From assembly GCF_902459465.1 (NCBI RefSeq), contig NC_047081.1:9453883-9517882 (forward strand): a stretch of DNA of 64,000 bases, written 5' to 3'. Every line of letters starts with the position of its first letter. Position 1 is the stretch's first letter. The translations under genes and the position numbers were made by a program. Source of the stretch: Asterias rubens. Taxonomy: Eukaryota > Echinodermata > Asteroidea > Forcipulatida > Asteriidae. The notes under the pieces were generated by a model. The model made no database searches. It saw nothing but the letters and a program-made list of their open reading frames with translations, and had not been told where the DNA came from. This document shows, piece by piece, positions 23,301 through 34,849 of this stretch.

Positions 23301-26300
23301 ATTCCTGGAAGCAAAATATAAATAGTTCAATCAGACTCAAACTCCTTAAAAAATCACTTGAATAAAAAAAAAACGGGTGAATATTAGGATTGGTCAAGTT
23401 CGAGCGAGGGACTAAAAAGGTCGACCATTTTGGGCGGTTTGTCTGGTACCCGATTGTGTGCGTAGGTCACCATGGGACATTAGCCTAAGAGAAAGACTCC
23501 GCTAGGTTCAAAACATTTTGCCGTTTCTACATTAACCTACAAGCACATTTTGTTTGGTATAAGCAGTTTGAAACAGGTAATTTTTACCTAATAAGTATTG
23601 AAGCCATCTGTCTCAAACAGAGTGCATCTTGTTCCATTAACCTATATGAATTTCTCTCTTTATAACGGTAAGCCTACCTTGAAATGTGTTAATGGTCCAT
23701 GTCTCAGCTTCGTCAAAGTGGGCGTCTCCATTCTCAGGGAAGTACGCATGCGCAAGGACACCGCTGGCGCCATCGAAGGGATTGCCGTCGTTATGGTTAC
23801 CACTGTTGAACGTAATGATGATGTCGGCAGCAGTGGTGCCAAAGACACGCGTGAAGGTAAGTGGAGTGACGTCAGACCAGACCTGAGTTTAAACACAAAC
23901 AAGATTGAAAGTTATAATATATGCTTACAAATTAAATGATGAGTCGAGAGCATCGTAAAAGATTGTATCAACAAAGTTTGAAAAGGCCACCCAGAGTTAA
24001 TTTCAAAGTAATCAAAATCGAGACATTTTGTTAAAGACACTGGACACCTTTGGAAACTGTCGAAAACCAGTCTTCTCATATGCATTAAACAACAAACCTG
24101 TGAAATTTTGAGCTCAATTATTGCTCTCCAAGGTGCGATAAAATAATGAAAGAAAAAAACCCACCACAAGTTGTGTGCTTTCAGATGCTTGAATTCGAGA
24201 CGTCCCACAATTCCCCCATTTGTGTTGCCGACATTATCAAGACTAAAGCACTCTGACCACAAAGGCCTTTGTCATTGCGCAGCCATCTTGAATTTTTACC
24301 ATTGATATCTAAGTAATCAAACCGAGGCTGGAAGAACAAAATAGTCTGGTTCCTATTTGCAAATGATTATTAGTACTCAAAATTGTTATTCGATACAAGG
24401 AACATGACCAAGATGGAGACAAGCATGATACAGGCCTGTTGAAAGGTGAGCGAGCGGTAACACTATATGCCTATCTCTAAATGAGTTAGGGGTGGTTCTG
24501 AAAAGAACCGTTGGTTTCAACTCGACGTTTCGATCAGTATGCTCTGATCGTAATCTGGAGAAACCTGACCGACTCACCTTAAAAGCTGCGGCCATAGTGT
24601 CGTCAACGTCATTTGGATTTGCAATGTCTGGAGTTCGGCTGTCTATCCGGTAGGTTAGGTCCAACCTTGACCACCTCGATCCCAACGAGTATCTCTTCTT
24701 TCTCTTGGCGTCGAGGGAGTGGCCCATGTTGTCTGGCATACCACAACGCGGCATGTTCATTTTCGCCATTGTTGCTGCATCAAGCTCACCTGAGAAAAAG
24801 GATGACAGATTTATTAATTATTCACCAAGTTCCAAACCAGATCATGAATTACTTTATATGCAAATAAATCAAGTGTTGAAAGTTTACCCAATCACAATGC
24901 ATGTCCAATGCATGTTCCCCATAGTGATTCAACAACAAATCAACTCAATGGCAGGGTACACTTATTGTCAAAGACCATAATTAAATAATGCATAAATAAA
25001 CTATTTAACAACAAGATTCATTATTGTTTAAAAGTTAGTCCAAAAAAAGTATGGAAAACACTCCCCTGAAAAGTTTTTTTTGGGAAAAGTACAATCGTTT
25101 GTGTTTTTTGCTTTAAATGTGTTTCTCTGATTTCTGTTTTCTTATAGATGCATTTGGCACAGTTGCCATATAAATAGTGTATATTGGGGCTCAATATTGT
25201 TAAAAATCTAGGCAACAAAGAAAACGTTGACAATTGAAAACGTTTTTGCTTAATTAAAAACCAAAGGAATTCGTTTGAATGTTGCTAATTCCACATGTTT
25301 ATCTGATCTGTTTGTCCCACCCGGTCATTGACTGTGAGCTGTAGTCGCAAGCTAGACTGGTGAGAAAGATTTCCCAATAAAACAGACCCCGGCCCCCTTT
25401 AAGATATGCCATATCTTTTGTCCAGATGTAATCAAACAGATCAACGTTTCCTGCTAAAAAAACCGTAAGACAACCAAAGATAACCATACTATGGACGCGT
25501 TCGACGACCTTTTAAAAAAACTTTATTGGGAAAGTGCTGAATCAATCGATACAGTCAGAAAAGCCCACAATAACAACAACAACCAACCTAGAAATACCAG
25601 TGTCTATTTTATTTTATGTGAATGCTTGTGCTTATGGTCGCCCCATGAATACACGCAGTGAGTTAGATTCGTTGGTATTTCCATCCCATAACAAATACGT
25701 GTTAAAATTCTTGAATTGAGTCTATTCAACAATGGATTTCTATGGAAAGTAAGCCATCTGGGGCCTATACCGCTTACATAACAATATCAAAGAAGTTTCC
25801 TTTTTCCGTTTCCTTATTCTCGCAAACAATATTGTTAGAGTACTTTCCACTTCCTTTAACACATCTTACGTAACTGAATGGCCTACTAACCCCGTACCAG
25901 GCATGTATGCTTCGTTTTTGAAAGGGCAAGGGCGCCAAGGCATTTTCTCCTAAGGGTGTATGAGGATATTGTAAAATTCTACTGAAATTCAAGGGGCGAG
26001 GCAATCGCCTTCGTGGCCTCCGTGAAGTAACAGGCAGTACAACTGTAATGAACCGTAGCTTTTTTTGTGGATATAGCTGCATTTCAAAATCAGAGCTCAA
26101 CATTTTCATCTTGCAATTTAGGAGAATTTGTACAATGAACAGAGATAACAAGGGAGGTTATTATGTGATCTTCAATGTTCGTATTTGCGGTAACACCATG
26201 TCATGACAATCTCTAAGACGTGTGGTTTTCGCAGCTACACCACCAAGAAATCGACAAAGTTTAGGCGAATAAAATGGTTCGTTTTTGTACAAAGCAAAAA

Positions 26301-29078
26301 TAAAAAAAGTAGGGCCTCTGCAGGGCCCAATTTCATAAAGCCTGTAAGCACAAATATTTGCTTAGCATGAAATTTCTTCCTGTATAAAAACAGGATTACT
26401 AACCAAATTTCCACGTGATTTTCAGGATAAGCAAACAACAGCTGAATGCCAGCAACAAGCAACTAGCCAGAAATTTTGGTTGGTAGTTTTGCTTTTATGA
26501 AAAGGTAGAACTTCCACGCTAAGCAAATTTGTGTGCTTACAGGCTTATTGAATTTGGGCCTAGGTGATAATACAAACTGAAAAACTATACTCACATGTAA
26601 CTGTTAGATTAGCCATGTCTTGGAAGTCACAGATGGCTTTATGCAAATCTGCTTCTGTGTTTACTGAGCCATCAGAGGAGGGCTGTCTAACCATGTACCC
26701 ATATAAGTTTAGATACATCTGCAAGAAACATAAAACGGGAAAATAATAATCATCATATCTAGTAGTTTATAGCAGTGAATGAAAATGGAAGAAAGAAGAA
26801 AACAAATCAGTTTTCAAACGAGCCACAAAGCCTCGACCTCATGCATACACTTTCTTGTTATAGGCGGCACTGTTTGGTCTTTTTCAATGATCCTTAAAGA
26901 CAATGAACACTATTGGTAATAGTAAAGAACAGTATTCTTTCTTGGTGTAGCTCCACAAATAGGAATACAATAACAAACCTGTGAAAATGTGAGCTTGATT
27001 GGCCGTCGGAGTTTGGAGATAAATATGAAAGAAGAAAAAACATCCTTTCAATTCCTTTCAAACCCTTACATTCCTTCAAGACGAGGAAACGAAAAATGAG
27101 ACTCAACAAAACACTTCCTTTTAGGAAAAACCACCTGTGGCTGTTTTTGCTTTGGCTAAAGGGATAAGAAGATGCATACAATTTGTTTTTAATCCCCTAA
27201 GATTGACAGATGGGTCCAAATCTATGACCTTTTGTTTAGTGGCTACATAGGATGTGGGCGGACATTCTCTTGGCGTGCCATTAATGACAATACCAGTGCA
27301 CATAGTTAATGCCTAAAAAAGCTAAGGAGACAGGTACATGCACTTTTGGTGAACGAAGTATATGGTCAGTCTTGTTATTTTGTTTGTTTGTTTGTTTAGA
27401 TGATCTTCCCATCAAGGGAACTCGGCTAACTATCACAAGGGGATATAAACACCAAGCTGGCAACAGCCAATCTCTCTCATACAAACATTGGTTTAACATT
27501 TATGATTATGAATGAATGCGAGAGTCAAGATAACAAAGAAAGTGAAAACCTTGCAAAATCTGCAAGACGTTTTAAAACACCTTTCCTTATTTTGGATGGA
27601 ATCAACTGAAACCTACAATCCCGGCAAAAATGCTTGGGCCACCCTTTCCTGATACAACAGTTCCCTGTGCACTTCCCATTCACAACATTTGCCCGCCCCC
27701 GCCCCCCGCTCAATGATGACTGAATTCGGAAGACAGTCGGCAAATGGAACCAACATTGAAAGGGGGCAGGGGGGCCCAACGAGATATGGCCGTATTGTAG
27801 CTATACATGTAGTGCCCACTGGTACCAGGACACTTCGTACCTTTGCCACTTCGTACCCTGGACACTTCATACCTTTTCAAGGTACGAAAGTGACTTTGGA
27901 CACTTCGTACCTTGGACACTTCGTACCTTCTTACAAGACACTTCGTACCTTCTCACGAGTCACTTCGTACCTTCTCACGAGTCACTTCGTACCTTCTCAC
28001 GAGACACTTCCTACCTTCGTACTAATTCGGGATTTCTGCATCGGTTATGATTATTTTGCGCTTTGTGATCGGATGATTTTGAAATAAAATAAAATCAAAC
28101 CAACTGTTACTATTTTGTTGGGACCAAGGAGCCATTATGACGATTGCGTGATTGTTTGACATTAAAATATTAATTTGTACAAAAATATTGGCGGAAGAAT
28201 GTTGTCCTCGGCGAAAAATTAAGAAAAATGACTTTCACATATTATAACAAAAATTATAATTCATTACGTATTAATAATTTTTATCTCAACGCACATTAAA
28301 TTATTGAGGAATACACATTTTAATGAAGGTACGAAGTGACTCGGATGTGGGTACGAAATGACTCAGCTGATAGTCACTTCGTACCCCGCCCACGGTACGA
28401 AGTGACCAATTTAGTTACGGTACGAAGTATCCCGAAGGTACGAGGTGTCCAGGGTACGAAGTGGCAAAGGTACGAAGTTATTCTAAGGTTTTTATATGAT
28501 TATAAAAGCTTTCTTGAATGTGATTTTCAGTTTACAAAAACAAAAGAATGGTTCCATTATGAGCAATACAAAACAAATAAACAATGGTGTTTTTATCTAA
28601 ACCAATCTGAAACCTTTAAAATAGTTTATTCATTTATTTATCAGTTTACCTACTTTAAGACCTGAACGGTTAACATATTATATTATGGCACATTTTGAAA
28701 GATTTTTCTCTTATTTTGAACTTACAACAACAACAACAACAACAAAAACTTGTTACTTCCGAAAGAGAAGACCATTCTGGAAGTAGAATTAGAATGTTTG
28801 GTCCATATCATAGATATACAGAAATTTAGTTTCCATTGGCACATAAAAATAAAACAATTATTAGCTAAAACAAAAAGGAACATGGTAAACGAAAAGTAAC
28901 ATGTTAATAAACATTGGTGTACACAGAATATCTGGCCCCAATACTGTTTTTTCTCCAATTATTTCTAGCTTTTTCTTACCATGGCTGCTGCGTCTGAGTC
29001 GACGACCACTGGTGCCGAATGAACCACCGCGACCATACCAATCAGCAACGCCGATAAAAGAAGCGTTTTCCCCGTCAT
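20378..29078 (-). CDS. MMP-B: furin-activatable MMP with GPI-type tail (9 exons)
   Basis: M10A metalloproteinase, 518 aa, probably at the cell surface. Exons on the minus strand: 29078-28980, 26718-26595, 24789-24578, 23882-23678, 23304-23146, 22861-22736, 22227-22082, 21363-21222, 20721-20378. The start is the ATG of an MTGK signal peptide shared with MMP-C. In order: signal peptide (about 1-23), propeptide, cysteine switch PRCGMPD (Cys90), furin-type RKKR (104-107) allowing activation in the secretory pathway, catalytic domain with [11 protein letters not shown] (His223, Glu224, His227, His233) and Met241, a short Pro-rich hinge, and four hemopexin repeats with Cys289 and Cys478. The last 40 residues hold Asp/Asn/Gly-rich sequence and then a hydrophobic C-terminus with no basic tail, which fits a GPI signal rather than a type I transmembrane anchor. 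The pattern resembles MMP17/MMP25. No disabling change was found. Confidence 0.9.
20945..21099. mobile_element. T1 MITE fragment in MMP-B intron 8
   Basis: The right-hand half of T1 only: TTTCTCACAATATTTTATAT through to GTGTCCAGTGCCTTTAA. Confidence 0.7.
21530..21720. repeat. Retroposon tail-like and P-repeat fragments, MMP-B intron 7
   Basis: TTTATAAAGCACCTAATTGC and CAAAGCGCTAAATAC resemble the 3' tail of the LINE at 60880-60940. The next block (GCGGTAACACCATTTACC, then GGTTCTGAAAAGAACAC) matches the distal part of the P-repeat. Confidence 0.45.
23393..23485. mobile_element. F3 foldback fragment, MMP-B intron 4
   Basis: CAAGTTCGAGCGAGGGACTA and GGTCGACCATTTTGGG match the 18503-18652 copy; the right half is truncated. 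Confidence 0.65.
24031..24212. mobile_element. T1 MITE, half copy, MMP-B intron 3
   Basis: Begins TTAAAGACACTGGACACC, runs to the central palindrome and stops there; only one arm is kept. Confidence 0.72.
24315..24425 (+). repeat. Dispersed ~110-bp repeat, copy 1
   Basis: From ACCGAGGCTGGAAGAACAA to GACCAAGATGGAGAC. A second copy at 42669-42792, in MMP-C intron 2, differs at only a few positions. The two copies sit in different introns of paralogous genes, so they look like independent insertions. Unclassified. Confidence 0.65.
24430..24570 (-). repeat. P-repeat hairpin next to the MMP-B exon 3 donor
   Basis: On the minus strand it reads GATCAGAGCATACTGATCGA then AACGTCGAGTTG, followed by GGTTCTTTTCAGAACCACC and GTGTTACCGCTCGCC. 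The hairpin begins about 15 bp downstream of the donor (GT at 24577-24576). Confidence 0.55.
26180..26240 (-). repeat. P-repeat distal fragment
   Basis: GCGGTAACACCATGTCATGA and AATCTCTAAGACG match the distal part of the P-repeat family. Confidence 0.45.
26327..26570. mobile_element. F1 foldback element, full, MMP-B intron 2
   Basis: GGGCCCAATTTCATAAAGCC and TGCTTAGCATGAAA on the left are matched inverted by GCTTACAGGCTTATTGAATT and GGGCC on the right. About 245 bp, non-coding, inserted just 25 bp from the propeptide exon. Confidence 0.78.
26892..27042. mobile_element. T1 MITE, half copy, MMP-B intron 1
   Basis: CTTAAAGACAATGAACACTA then the T1 arm up to AGATAAATATGAAAG, where homology ends. 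Confidence 0.68.
27045..27530. repeat. Unclassified segment with a dispersed fragment
   Basis: A ~480-bp piece of MMP-B intron 1 with no supported exon. GTTTAGATGATCTTCCCA recurs at about 62510-62530 beside similar sequence, so part of it is a dispersed repeat. A GTTT run lies at 27379-27397. Confidence 0.35.
27605..27798. mobile_element. F7 foldback MITE, copy 1
   Basis: Left ACAATCCCGGCAAAAATGCT and GGGCCACCCTTTCC; right GGGCCCAACGAGATATGGCC. It has a C-rich centre (CCGCCCCCGCCCCCC). Copy 2 is at 44708-44927. Confidence 0.72.
27831..28477. mobile_element. F4 Foldback-like element with tandem-repeat arms
   Basis: Arms of tandem CACTTCGTACC units face inward as CACTTCGTACC (27831-28030) and outward as GGTACGAAGTG (28326-28477), around an AT-rich centre of about 300 bp without a gene. 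The outer 40 bp of the arms are nearly identical inverted copies. The architecture resembles Drosophila FB elements. It sits in MMP-B intron 1. Confidence 0.8.
28726..28746 (+). repeat. CAA microsatellite
   Basis: Run of AAC units in MMP-B intron 1, about 230 bp downstream of the exon 1 donor. Confidence 0.8.
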
Positions 29079-29214
29079 CCTTCTGCCTGTTTACACTCAC
29101 TGCCGGAGTTTTGCTCAACAATCCCGCCTTGCAAATTTATTTTTTGTTAAGTTGAGAGTCTGGGTGTTTATTAAGGTGGCTACAATGTCTTGACCAAGAG
29201 GGGTCTTGATGGGG

Positions 29215-29222
29215 TTTATATA
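29215..29222 (-). promoter_or_regulatory. TATA box of MMP-B
   Basis: TATATAAA on the minus strand, 137 nt upstream of the MMP-B ATG, with purine/pyrimidine-balanced sequence between. This is the best core-promoter motif in the window; transcription would start near 29185-29190. Confidence 0.55.
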
Positions 29223-30573
29223 CCACCTTGAGCGGAACCTGATTCGTCACAAACCTGATGACGTATTTACATTATCTGACCATTTCCTGTCCCTACTTTC
29301 AAGTTATTGGCTGAAGCTCAAATGATTTCGGCCAATGGGATACCCCCTTATCGCATTTGCTGTGACGGTGCATTGGGGGTAACATTCCCCAAATTTGGGC
29401 AAGAGGTTTGGGTCTCTCACCTGAGGTTTGGGTATCTCACCAATGACGCACTCTGAGGTAAAGGTTTACTGTGGAAATGAAGAGGCTGAATAGTGCATGT
29501 TACGTAATGACCACCTGTACAATGCAGTGAATGCACTGTTGGAACCATGCGAAACCTATCGCTGGAGTGTTTTCTATACATGTAATAGTGCGTTGGGGAA
29601 CACAATAGATTATTTGTTACAATGTTACAACACCCATGCTCTACCTACTCTACACAATATGAGTGACGTATGACGGTGACTAGATGGTTCAACGTGGATG
29701 TGTAACAATGTAGTTCACAAAATCAAGTAAGAAGGTTTACGTCATGTCAGAAGAACAACACATTGTTTATGTATTTCTACTACCCCCCCCCCCCCAGCCC
29801 CAATTCAACATCAGAAAAGCACAAGGCAAACAGATTTGGCATTACATGTATGAGCTGACATACGGGATTATTATATTTTATAGTTTTATGGTTATTATAA
29901 AATCAGTGCAAAACAACTGAATCTAAATCTTTAAATATGGGCACAATTCATAGAGATTCTTAAATAAAAAAGTACTGCCCCAAAACGTTTCTAGCAGAAA
30001 TGAGTAGGATACCAGTCACAAATTGTACACATTGTTGTGGTAACTGGTTTTGCAGCTTAGCTGCTTTTTGTTCCAAGACCATTGGTGTTGCGCGGTCACA
30101 CACAACCAACGTTCCAATCTACGCGCGGCAAAAACTGAACACGGTTAATGAACGTTAGCGGGCGCTCTTTTCCCCTGATTTCTGTATCTCACCAAAAGAT
30201 CCACAGACACAATACAAATAGCGCTGTTCGTTCATTACAATCGTGTTTGCTCCCTAAAACTTTTGTCTATAACGATCCGCACTGAAGGTGCTGTTAACTC
30301 AAAAGGTTAGACTGCTGCTCACATTTTAAAGGCTTATGTTCTATTCCATTCTTGTTGCCTCTTATTTTGCCTAAGAATGCACCACAGAGCATCGCACCGG
30401 ACCCGGGCCCCCAAGCCGTAAAAGGCTTCGCGTTCAGCTTTAAAGTAGGCTCCATCTTTAATAGATGTGCCACACCCAACCCCCCCCCCCCCACCTTTGA
30501 AGGCGGATTGACGCCCCTGCCGTCAGGGGAATTTGCCCCCCCCCCCATGTTTAGACCGAATATTAAATGATTT

Positions 30574-30903
30574 TGGTACTTGATGTAACACTAAAAAAAC
30601 AATGTCCACAGATTTACATTAAACTTTGTGAAGATAACTTTAGTAGAAAGCTTATCTTAAAATATTATTTGCTGAGGTGCTGTATTTTTTTGAAAAACGA
30701 GTAAAACAGTGTCACAAAAATACCGTTAACATGCTTAAATAACTGTTCGTGACTTGCTTTCCGCATTTCTCAAAAACTACAGCTCCTCAGCAAAATAATA
30801 TATTTAGGGAAGCTTTCTTCAAACTGTGTGAGTTTAATGTAAAACTGTGTGAGTTTAATGTAAATCTATGGACATTGTGTTTTTTGTGTCAAAGAAAGTA
30901 CCC
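30574..30903. mobile_element. Foldback MITE with ends GGTACTTgatgtaacac
   Basis: Left GTCCACAGATTTACATTAAA and right TTTAATGTAAATCTATGGAC are inverted copies; the match extends outward through ACAATG to the terminal GGTACTT/AAGTACC. A 19-bp direct repeat (TGTGTGAGTTTAATGTAAA) occurs at 30825 and 30845. Confidence 0.72.
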
Positions 30904-30910
30904 AGACCCT

Positions 30911-31275
30911 TTAAAGATGCTATGTCAGATTTTTTGCCCCAAACATTAAAAAACAGGTTTTTTTGAGTGAATGTATTTCAAAGAGTATCACCCGCTATAA
31001 CGAAAAAAACCTTTACTTTTAATGGTCAGGAACCATGGCAAAAAATTAACACGTTTCTTATAAAACACATAAGAATTGGTCACGTGATTGTCGGGATTCC
31101 GACAAAAACTAATTTTGAGCACTTTATTTCACTGCTACTAATAATTGGCGGACTTTTTCGAGCAATGGCTCAAATGAAAGCTTGTAACTTTCTCGACCCC
31201 CATCAAAATACCTATTGAATTTTAAATCAAAATTTTGTGGTCAAATCAGCCAAAAATCTGACATAGCGTCTTTAA
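30911..31275. mobile_element. T4 MITE in TTAA
   Basis: TTAAAGATGCTATGTCAGAT at the left and ATCTGACATAGCGTCTTTAA at the right: near-perfect inverted ends flanked by TTAA, about 365 bp, non-coding. It starts 8 bp after the preceding foldback ends. Confidence 0.82.
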
Positions 31276-31785
31276 ATGTAGTTATATGTTTATATCAAAG
31301 GTACACAATGCCGTTAAACTTGGTATCCAGGTAAATTTGCAATTTGGAACCTTGATTTTTACTCAATAATAGACCCAAACGAAAGCCATGAAATAAGACA
31401 AATTACACACATTTGATTTATTACTTAAACAATATTTTATTTATTTTTATAAGTTTAACCCCAGGTTTATTCTTAACTGCAATTTTTCATTTTCATGCTG
31501 TTTTTATGCCGTTTTCTTCATAAAATATTTCTGGAAAAAAAACAATAAGATAAGGTACAAAAATAACCCCAAATGTCACAAAATTTGGCAACTCCAGAAA
31601 CATTAGAAGGTGTTTCTAGGTTTTTTTCAAAACCCTTGAGTTTGTGTGCTAGTAATTGACAGTTCAGAAGTATACAAAATTACATTTGATAAAGAATGCA
31701 TGGTAAACAAAGACTTGAAGTGTACAAATAACATAAACGCATTTAATCAACGCATTTAATAAACACATGATAAAAAAAACGACAT

Positions 31786-32193
31786 TTAAAGGCAGTGGAC
31801 AATAATTATTGGTAATTACTCAAAATAATTATTATCATAAAACCTCACTTGATTACGAGTTATGGGGAGAGGTTGGTAGTATAAAACATTGTGAGAAACG
31901 GCTCCCCCTGAAGTAATGTAGTTTTCGAGAAAGAAGTAACTTTCGTCGAATTTGATTTCGAGATCTCAGATTTAGAATGTGAGGTCTCGAAATCAAGCAT
32001 CTTAAAGCACACAAGTTCGTGTGACCTAGGTGCGACATGGGTGTTTTTTCTTTCATTAATATCTCGCAGTTTCGACGACCGATTGAGCTCAAATTTTCAC
32101 AGGTTTGTTATTTATGCATAATTATTTATGTTGAGATACACCAACTGTGAAGACTAGTCTTTGACAATTACCAATAGTGTCCAGTGTCTTTAA
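31786..32193. mobile_element. T1 MITE, full length
   Basis: TTAA at both ends; AGGCAGTGGACAATAATTAT at the left, GTGTCCAGTGTCTTTAA at the right; the central palindrome GATTTCGAGATCTC / GAGGTCTCGAAATC is kept. It lies 90 bp downstream of the MMP-C stop. Confidence 0.88.
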
Positions 32194-33053
32194 ACAATTA
32201 CTTTTAAAAGCATTTCCGCAAAAAAAAAAAAAAAAATTCATCCATGATTAATTTGAAAGCAATCTAGGCGCGAAATGCAATCTAGGCGCGAAATGCTCCA
32301 ACCGCCATTGAAATTACCAAGACGGGGATACTGGACGCCAGACCACTTACACCATTATTATCATTCGATATGAGATTATTGACGCACCCCTGCCATACTG
32401 GTGCCACCTGTTGTGGGAAGTTTCTGGCCGGCCTGAAGTTTGTGTCATCATATTGGTAGTAGCTGCCATCATCGGTGAAGAAATATGTGCGTGAGTTTTC
32501 CGAACTTTTCGAAAGCTGCTCCCACTTGGTTACCAGGGATGTTCCATACACTGAGCGGGCGCGGGTACCCATCATCTACACTTTGGCGTCTGAAGCGATA
32601 GTACTGATCACCTGCAGAATACCAATCAAGCATCATTTATTCGGTGAGTTTCTCAAGTCGTTTGACTCGAAATTGTATTATCATTGTTATTTATTCGCCA
32701 TTTCATAAAGTACAGAAACACTACAACAACAACAGTTTTGCTACATGAACAATAAACATGTTTTACAGAACTATCTGTAGACCAACAAGCTCAATAGCAA
32801 CTATACCACTTGTCCTGAATGAAGGTTTTGATAACAAGGAACTCGTGAAGAAAATATGAGAGAGATGGGGGTAGATTGGGTAAGGACAGGAAATGGGGTG
32901 CGGAGATGGAACAGCAGAGAATTAGGAACAGAGTTAATCCAGTTCAAGTTCACTGTGACCCGAAAGTCACCCAATCCAAGTGTTGATCGCGTGAAACAAA
33001 ACAAATTATTTTGTACATAAAGGTTTGCAGTATAATATCATGTAATGATTCTC

Positions 33054-33417
33054 TTAAAACCATTGGACACTTTCGGTACAGAACAAAATAAAAGTTCACC
33101 GATTTACAAATAACTTACAGGGTTTACAAAAGGTAATGGTGAAAGACTTCCCTTGAAATATTATTCCATGAAATGCTTTACTTTTTGAGAAAACAGCAAA
33201 ACAATCATAACTTCTCGATATCGAGAATTATGGATTTATTTTAAACACATGTCATGACACGGCGAAACGTGCGGAAACAAGGGTGGGTTATCCCGTTATT
33301 TTCTCCCGACTCCGATGACCGATTGGGCCTAAAGTTTTACCGGTTTGTTATTTCATCAGTTGTGATACACGAAGTGTGGGCCTTTGGACAATACTGTTTA
33401 CCGAAAGTGTCCAATGG

Positions 33418-33422
<5 letters not shown>
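33054..33422. mobile_element. T3 MITE, intact, MMP-C intron 8
   Basis: TTAAAACCATTGGACACTTT at the left, AAAGTGTCCAATGGCTTAA at the right, about 368 bp. The interior is the reverse complement of 1592-1963. Confidence 0.82.

Positions 33423-33456
<34 letters not shown>
33419..33456 (+). repeat. Poly-A run of about 38
   Basis: Uninterrupted A tract directly after the T3 element and before a P-repeat. It may be a retroposon tail or slippage; its length will be unreliable in any assembly. Confidence 0.85.
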
Positions 33457-33457
<1 letters not shown>

Positions 33458-33535
33458 GAGGTTCTAAAAAAGACCGTTTGTTTCAACTCGACGTTTAGTT
33501 CAGTATGTTCCGATTGTCTTCTGGGGAAAGCTGAG
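33455..33535 (-). repeat. P-repeat, decayed copy
   Basis: On the minus strand: AGAAGACAATCGGAACATAC, then TGAACTAAACGTCGAGTTG. Matches the family but the hairpin and GAAAC are eroded. Confidence 0.5.
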
Positions 33536-33635
33536 TATACCGCACATGCGGAATAGCTTGGTGATGCACGAAGGTGGGAAATGGAGCTCGGTGGTACATG
33601 GTACAACGGGATCCTATGGTGTCCCTGAAGGGACA

Positions 33636-33695
33636 TCGCACATCGCAAATATTTGCAAAGATACTTGCGACATCGCAAATATTTGCAAAGATATC
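33636..33695 (+). repeat. Tandem duplication of a ~27-bp unit
   Basis: GACATCGCAAATATTTGCAA occurs twice in tandem (about 33642 and 33669); each unit contains the palindrome CAAATATTTG. Confidence 0.75.
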
Positions 33696-33699
33696 CATA

Positions 33700-33930
33700 G
33701 GATCCTATATACTTAGGATCATGCAGTAGTGTCTCGCCCCGCCTTCTACCCCATGGGACCGCGGTTCGAATCCTACCAGCGGGCACTATGTGGATTGGGT
33801 TTCTCAACCCCAAATAGACTTCCCCGAAACGATTCCTTCCACTTCTAAGACTGAAAGATTCTTCATTGTCTTCCCACCTCGTCCAGATGCTGAAAAGGCA
33901 TAGATGTAGATGTAGTGTGTGGTGATGGTG
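33700..33930 (+). repeat. tRNA-derived SINE-like fragment
   Basis: GGTTCGAATCC at about 33753 fits a pol III B box, within GGGACCGCGGTTCGAATCCT, and is followed by GATTGGGTTTCTCAACCCC. No complete tRNA cloverleaf or A box was recognised, so this looks like a SINE or a tRNA relic rather than a tRNA gene. Confidence 0.4.
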
Positions 33931-34849
33931 TGCCCACTAGTCCAAGGATACCGAGTAGGACCCAGTTGTCATCATTTTGGTGTTACCGCAAAATAACCCT
34001 TACTGTATCGTATTTCCACCATACATTTCCAGTTACAAATCCTACTTAGTTTTCTTACTAACCTTTTACGAAGTAAATTACGTTGTTTCCACTCCATACA
34101 AAGGCTGCGTCCAAGTTGTTTGGTACACCGGGCCAGCCTCGGCTGATTGCTCTTGGATAGTCATTGTCCAGCACCTCATTGGTGTACCGCCAATACTGGG
34201 AGCCCTATACAAATGCAAGCATCAGGATGTTTGCTTTTAAAAGGGTTCAAATATCATAATTCACTTTCTAATTAAGTTTAGTAAATCATAAAAGTTGTAA
34301 TGAATGTTAGGGATACCAAGTGTGCCCTTAGTGTTGAACTTATATAAAGTTTTAAAACTTTGTCTATAGCTTCGTTTTCGTGAAAGAGCAACTTAATGTA
34401 GGTCCAGATTTCTCTATATTATTAAAGGGAGCATGGCTCTGCTATTCATTTGGAAGGGATAGCTCATACAGCCACTTGTGAGTATTGTTTTTGTGTTGAA
34501 ACCCTCAGTTTATCCAAATTATTACGATTTCCAGGCTATTTTGATCGGATTATTTGTAGACCATGTGTGTATTGCCAGGCAGCATCGCGTGTGCGGCGTG
34601 TTTTAGCTCGCCCTGTTTGCTGACCTTTTTGTGACCTTTCTTTGACCATGCGTAGACACTGCTTTGAATGTGTAACTGTGTATTATAATATGTGGTTGCG
34701 ACTTTTGCATTGTATGCATATTTTGTGCTGTGGGTTAAAGGGATTAACCCCATACATGAGAAGTTTTATTTGAATAGACGTGTTTAGCATTGGATAATTG
34801 ATTGTATTTTGGCGAATACTCGTCCTTTATTCATTAGAGGACCGGGGTC

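Larger units (their letters stand above)
29223..32281. other. 3-kb intergenic region between MMP-B and MMP-C
   Basis: Contains the MMP-B upstream region, an F1 fragment (about 29980-30075), C runs (30480-30491; 30537-30546), a foldback (30574-30903), a T4 MITE (30911-31275), an AT-rich stretch (31280-31785) with nothing recognised, and a T1 MITE (31786-32193). Confidence 0.6.

Noticed and set aside
33740-33775. Possible tRNA gene
   Set aside because: Only the B-box region GGTTCGAATCC is present; no A box or acceptor stem pairing was found. Kept only as a SINE-like fragment.
33337-33813. 158-codon minus-strand frame
   Set aside because: Composed of a T3 end, a poly-A run read as poly-Phe, a P-repeat and a SINE-like piece.
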